Shown here: in pieces, positions 58,836-64,000 of the stretch | Layout: every line of letters starts with the position of its first letter | Numbering within the stretch: position 1 is the first letter of the stretch | Origin: Chenopodium formosanum | Taxonomy: Eukaryota > Streptophyta > Magnoliopsida > Caryophyllales > Amaranthaceae | Direction: 5' to 3' | Assembly: GCA_024500155.1 (NCBI GenBank) | Contig: CM044868.1 | Coordinates: 33,715,665-33,779,664 of the forward strand | Length of the DNA stretch: 64,000 nt | The notes under the pieces: model-generated | Database searches by the model: none | What the model was told of the DNA's origin: nothing | The model's input: only the letters and a program-made list of their open reading frames with translations | Translations under genes and position numbers: made by a program

Positions 58836-61055
58836 GCGGTATCTGAGCTACGCTTGTTTATTTTTAAAATCATAATATTTTTCAAGGTGATTTTTATGGC
58901 TTAATTTTTTTGGATGAAGTTGCTAATTAGATTACTAGCTCGTATTATCTATTTTAACCTCATATTTAAGCTACATTCAGCTCCGAACACACATTTTAAC
59001 CAAAAAATAGTGAATTTTTGGGTGAAAATTGTATTCTGGAAATGGTTTTACCCTTTCCAGGATATGGTTTTTAGCCAAAAAAACGACCAAAAATGATATT
59101 TTCTTGGGTTTTTTCATTTTTACAAAAACTTTTACGTCTTTCTAACCTAGAAAATCAATTGCATATTTATGATGGTTATGTAATTGGTTCAATACATATT
59201 TTATATGCAATTTTAAACCTCTTTAGGCATGATTACTTGGTAGTAATTTGTTCTTGAATGCTTGGTTTTATTTTTTCACATAATTGCAAACTAATTGCAT
59301 TAAGTGTGAAATTGTTGTTCTTTGAGGCTTCCATGTATTAAAGATTTAATATTTAATTATGTTAAGTGATTGAAACTTTTTATTACTAAATTCCATGAAC
59401 TTTTGTTAAACTTTGTTGATTTAATCATTTTTTAGTTGATTGGAATCATAATGTTTGAAACTTTGTGATAGAAAAATTGTTTATCTTCATATTGGAAGAT
59501 ATAATTTTTTAAAGGATTCACAAGTATTAAAAATGGAATCTTTATTGAACTTATTTTAATTTTTCAAACATCCTCTTATTTTGTCAAAAACTCAAGGATA
59601 ATTTAAATTAATTAAATTAATAGTGAGTAATTGCCCTAATATTTTTGTTGCACCAAGTTAAACCAATTTAATTAAAGAATGGTTCTTGGGAATTATTTAC
59701 ATGCACTTTAAAATTTTTATTTACATGCACTTTAAAATTTTTATTACATGCACTTTAAAATTTTTATTTAAGTTAGACTTGTTTAAATTTTTTAATTTTG
59801 CTCATTAAATTAGTTCTAAAAGTAATTTAGAATTAATTACAAAAGTCACGCAAAATTTAGGATCAAATCCCGAGGCTAATGGGACGCAAAACAAGGCATA
59901 AGCGCCCTTAGCTAGCCGGGCTGCTATGCAGTCCGCATGTGGCTGCCATGCCCTGTGCGTGCAGCCAAGCCGTGGCTGGTGCGCACGGCCGCCATAAGTA
60001 GCACAACGACAACAGGACAGCAACAACACGCTGCCAAGTGTGTACGTGCGTATGTGCTGTGTTGCGTGGTGCTTGGAGCAGCTGTGGCGCGGGTGTGTAG
60101 GGCAAGAGCACATGGTGCATCGCTTGGGACTGGTGCATGCGTCGTGAAATAAGGGGTATGCGTAGACTTTGCTAGCGAAGCAATGTAGTGCAACGAATTC
60201 GTTCAACATGGCCTTCAAGGGCCACGGTTTTAATTTGTGAAAGTTCGCTGATGTGGGAGGTGTAACGCTTAGCGACATCGGGCCCACTCCCACGTTCATC
60301 TAGCATCTAACGGTTGTGCGAAATGTGAGCACTCCATGTCTTAATGCTAGGCACTTAGACACTTTGGACTACGTATTTTTGCTTTAAAATTGTCGTTTTA
60401 ATTATTTTATTAATCTAATTTGTTTTAATTATTTTAATAAGTTTTGGAGGCTAGGCCTCGGTTTTGAGTGGCATTGGCAAAATTTATTTTTACAAATTTT
60501 GGGAATTACCGGCTTAATTAATTAGATTAATTAAGTTGGATGCGAAATTTAGTAGGAGTTTCAAATGTTAATTACGCTTATTTACATAACCGGTTAAAAC
60601 AACTTTGACTAGTTTTAATTAGGCGTGTTAATTGGATTAACCAACTAGATTAGTTACTAGTTCACGCGTGTTTATGCATTGTTACTTGTTTATCGTTGTA
60701 AAATGCATGTGCCATTCAGAAATAGTGAATGGATGAATGGAATGTATATTCTCTCACAGGTTTTATGAAATGGCAACTAGTGGGCCCCGATTAGGATAGA
60801 CAATACGGACTACGATCCGTGATGTATTTTTGTAAATCTAAATATTGTCTGCGTACCGTTGAGTATTTTTGTACCTTTATATTTAGATTAGTCCGAATCG
60901 TAGATACTAGCAGTTGCATTTAATTATGGTAAAGTTTTGAAGATGGAGTTTCTTGGAAGACGTAGCCATGAAGTTGCGAATGAAGACCTTTTGAAGATTT
61001 GAAGATCTCAAGGGATCATGCTAGTTGCCAAATGCATCTGTATTTATGTTTTTCG

Positions 61056-61057
<2 letters not shown>

Positions 61058-61121
<64 letters not shown>
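61058..61121 (+). repeat. (AT)n microsatellite, ~32 repeats
   Basis: Uninterrupted AT dinucleotides in the L3 leader. The corresponding place in the L2 leader (~57330-57385) has only short TATATA pieces. Confidence 0.95.
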
Positions 61122-61124
<3 letters not shown>

Positions 61125-63161
61125 TATGTATATGAATTATATGTTAGATGCATGTTTTGGATTTAGAATGTTGTGATGATTAATTAAGCTTACTTAAATC
61201 AACCAACATAGAAACCCTAGGTCCCTAAATATTGAGTAAAAACTTGCCATTCCAAAACAACACTTATCGGCCGAACGAGGGTAGTTGGGGGCTACGCCAA
61301 AGCGAGGCATCACTACCTCTCCAAGGAAGTAAGGCATACAGGGTATGCGAGTTGGTTTTGGTTGTACTCAATGATATGATTGATGGAGTCCTTACATGTC
61401 GTGGCAAAAGTGAATAAATTGTTGAGAGAGCATTAGATGCGACGATTTATTCAACTAAGAGTGGCTTGGAGCCATTAGCAAAGCGTTGCTTACATTAGTA
61501 GATTGAGTGTTAAGACAAGCCAAAGCATGCTTAACCACTATTTGTTTCTTCGGATATTGGAATCGACTTATTCTCGCCAAATGGGGACAATTTTAATGCA
61601 TGGATAAGACGTTTAATAAGCTTTCAAATTTGCATGAGTACCTTTTAATTTTCAAACTTATTATGTTATTTACATGATAAATGATTATACTTTGCACTTA
61701 TATTTGTAGAATTCCAAATCAAACTGTATTGTTTTCCGTGGTTGGTAAAGGAAATCTTTGAGAATAGTTCTCAAAGAAAAGTAAAGCATTTCTAAAATAC
61801 AATTCTCATAAATGACGTCCAAAAGGACGGTTTGACATCATGTATTCAAAATACTAGGTAGTTTTGATAAAGGAAGTGTTGAGTTGCAAACTGAAATTGT
61901 CAATATTGACAACCAACATATCTTTTCGCTAAATACATAGATGAGTAGGACTCATTGATGTAGTAATTCAAGCGTGAATTAAAAGAAAAGATGGAACTTT
62001 GTTTTACGGCGCATTAGATACTTAATTATGCCAAAATATAAAAGTCATAGACTCTTAAAGAAATGGTTCTCAAAAGATTATGAGATAAAGTATGATAAGA
62101 AATATAGGAAACGAGGAACGAAGAAATGGAATAAGATTCCATTTCAACCCATGAGTTCATGTTATTGTAGTTAACATAGCAATTCGTTATCTTCACAAGT
62201 ATCGGATACTGCTTGAGTATTCCACTTTGAAAGTGATATCAAACTATTGAAGATAAGCTAACTAATTAACTTACAAGCTAAGAATGAAGCAAGTGGTGCT
62301 ACATCAGTTGTAAGGTCGTATGCTTTGTTTAAAGACCTTTAATATAAGGTTGGAACAAATAAATGGTTATTGTGTTCCATAATCAGCAATTGATCTGCTT
62401 ACACACGGAAAGACTCTCATTCAAAGCAATGAGCAATAGTTGCAAATTTTTTTGAATGGCATGGTTGTCTAAACCATGAGTCAAGAATGCTTGATTATAA
62501 ACAAACATTTTCTTAATATGACAAACTGGCAAAAAATCAAACTCATAGGCATGATTTGTGTTCCGAACATCTTTAGCAATGTCACATCGACAAGAACGTA
62601 CTCGAGGCTCCTTATAGTTGATCGATTCGGAATCATTCCAAGACAAGCAAGTCTTACTTGTTGAAACCGACAAAGTAAAGAGATATTGTTCTTGGTATAG
62701 ACAATTGGATCCAAAAGCTAAAAAAAAATTCATTTACTTCAACGTCTCACAAAGAATTTAAAAAAATATGGCAACATTCATCAAATGTGAACAAACTTGA
62801 CCTTGAATAGTTCAAGAGTTCAGTGAAGTACATAATCGACTTGGCAAGATATCAAAACGTCTAGATTAGATTGAGCGATGTTTGCTTAATCCAAACGTGA
62901 CCATCACAAAGTTATGAAATTGAAATTTTCATAAATAACTCCACAAAGAACATAGTGTCTCTTCACGAAGACCTTGATGCCATTTAAAAATGACTCGAAC
63001 AATGATGGATCACATCCCTTCCTATAAAGTTTTTAAGATTTGCACGAAGGACTAATGTTACACTAAACAAAATGTCAAAGCTAAGAAAGGACGCCATATT
63101 TAGTTATGGATAGAATTATCTTCTAAATGTCTTTTCAAGTATATGTCTAAAACTCTTAGCC

Positions 63162-63256
63162 ACAGTGGGAATTCATTGGCTCAGTGGGAGCTAAGTGACT
63201 CAGTGGGAGCTCACCAGCTTAGCAAGAGCTAGGTGGTTGAGTTGGAGCTTAATGGC
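63162..63256 (+). repeat. ~20-bp tandem repeat with CAGTGGGAGCT core
   Basis: About five imperfect units (CAGTGGGAATTC, CAGTGGGAGCTAAGTGACT, CAGTGGGAGCTCACCAGCTT and decayed units). Purine-rich and directly before the sequence starting TGATAAGTGAC. Confidence 0.75.
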
Positions 63257-64000
63257 TGATAAGTGACTTTTATGTCACCTTTAGGGTGTTTATTGAGTCA
63301 CTTTCCGGCTTAATTTCCAATATTTTAACTCTTTTTATCCTTTATTTCTATTATTTTCTTATTCTTGTCTTTTGTCTTTTATTTGAGTGTTTTGGTAATT
63401 TTTAGTGTTTTTGTCTTTAGTATCTTTATTTGATTGGTTTTAGTTTATTTTCTTAATTTTATTTTAGTTGATTTATTGTTTATCTGTATTTATTTTTTAG
63501 TCTTTAGTTTTATTCTTTTGTCGTAATTTTATTTTAGTTTATTTAGTTTATTTTTATTATTTTTTTTTTCTTTTATTTGTCTTGGTTTCATCCTCGGGTT
63601 TGTTTATGTGTAGGTTCGAGTTCGAGGTCCAAGCCAATTTCCCAAGCCTTTTTCATCCTCCTAGCTGCTCCCTCAATTCACCAAAACACCACGCACACCA
63701 GCCCACAGCCCCCTTCGACCACCATTCACTCAATAACAACAACAACAACTCAACTCACCTCACACCAAGAACCACCTCCAGCCACCAATCCGCCAGCAAC
63801 AACCACCAGCAACCCTCTTCTCCCTCACTCAACTCAGCGCACCCAAACCACCTGAACCACCAACACCACCGCAACAACCAATTCCCCTACTCCCTCACTT
63901 CTTGCAACAACAACAATACCAAATCACCACCAACACCCCGCAACTCCAATTAAGACCACCGTCAGCCACCAAAACAACAACAATAGCAGCAAATCAACAT
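63257..64000 (+). repeat. Probable start of a further LTR (family X-like)
   Basis: TGATAAGTGACTTTTATGTC resembles the family-X LTR start (TGATGGGTGTCATAAATGGC) and, as in those copies, is followed by a T-rich region. From 63640 it is rich in CCA/CAA/CAC triplets, giving long overlapping frames of Pro/Thr/His/Asn that I regard as composition artefacts. Cut by the window end. Confidence 0.4.

Larger units (their letters stand above)
58836..63256 (+). other. Interior of the L3 copia element, non-coding
   Basis: Primer site GCGGTATCTGAGC, then a ~2.7-kb leader matching copia A's leader and the gag-proximal region (to ~61640). After that, no gag or pol frame appears; 61700-63160 is AT-rich with only short frames. 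A GC-rich island is at 59880-60140 (frames there are artefacts). The element therefore looks like a non-autonomous derivative of the copia A/B family. Confidence 0.65.

Noticed and set aside
59805..60299. 164-codon minus-strand frame
   Set aside because: Lies in the equivalent GC island; no family resemblance and overlapped by three other frames.
63577..63953. Pro/Thr/Asn-rich frames near the window end
   Set aside because: Overlapping frames both open because of CCA/CAA triplet bias; looks like LTR sequence.

Overview
This window is plant nuclear DNA, most likely eudicot and heterochromatic. I see no host gene, tRNA, rRNA or CRISPR array. Almost every base can be assigned to a transposable element, and most elements sit inside other elements. 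The species cannot be fixed from the sequence; a Caryophyllales-like genome is only a guess.

Layout. (1) 1-9299 is a plus-strand Ty3/gypsy-type element with ~2.05-kb LTRs (here 'family V'). It carries a broken gag and no pol, so it is a non-autonomous TR-GAG-like element; its 5' end lies outside the window. (2) 9300-12493 looks like an LTR of another family ('W') with a 1.87-kb Mutator-like element inside it (9-bp target duplication). (3) 12494-30230 is one minus-strand Ty1/copia element (copia A). It was split in turn by two family-V solo LTRs, by a family-X solo LTR that holds a CACTA element, and by a 5-kb PIF/Harbinger element with both of its genes. (4) 30235-34193 holds a third family-V LTR, a 633-bp hAT element with a tRNA-like promoter, and old Athila-like debris. 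(5) 34194-47004 is a second family-X solo LTR. Inserted in it is an 11.2-kb Ty3/gypsy Tat-lineage (Retand-like) element on the minus strand, with gag, protease, RT, two RNase H domains and integrase, plus a separate multi-exon gene on the opposite strand. (6) 47828-52874 is the 3' part of a second copia element (B) with its 3' LTR. (7) 52875-63256 is a run of three related copia LTRs plus leaders in the opposite orientation, nested one into the next. (8) 63257-64000 appears to start another LTR.

Target-site duplications support the nesting order: ATGAC (Tat element), TTA (PIF), AAT (CACTA), AAAATATC (hAT), CTAATGCCA (Mutator-like), about AAGTG (family X), and TGTTC/TATTC (family-V solo LTR). 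All reading frames of any length are element genes, and all carry stops or frameshifts.

Most notable: (a) LTRs of at least four unrelated families each carry a short GC-rich, palindrome-rich mini-array just upstream of the TATA box. The array sequence differs between copies of one family while its position is kept. (b) The Tat element carries a TATA-preceded, intron-containing antisense gene with a 'putative gypsy-type transposon' domain and a coiled-coil tail. (c) The LTR and adjacent region of that element form a cluster of CACGTG G-boxes.
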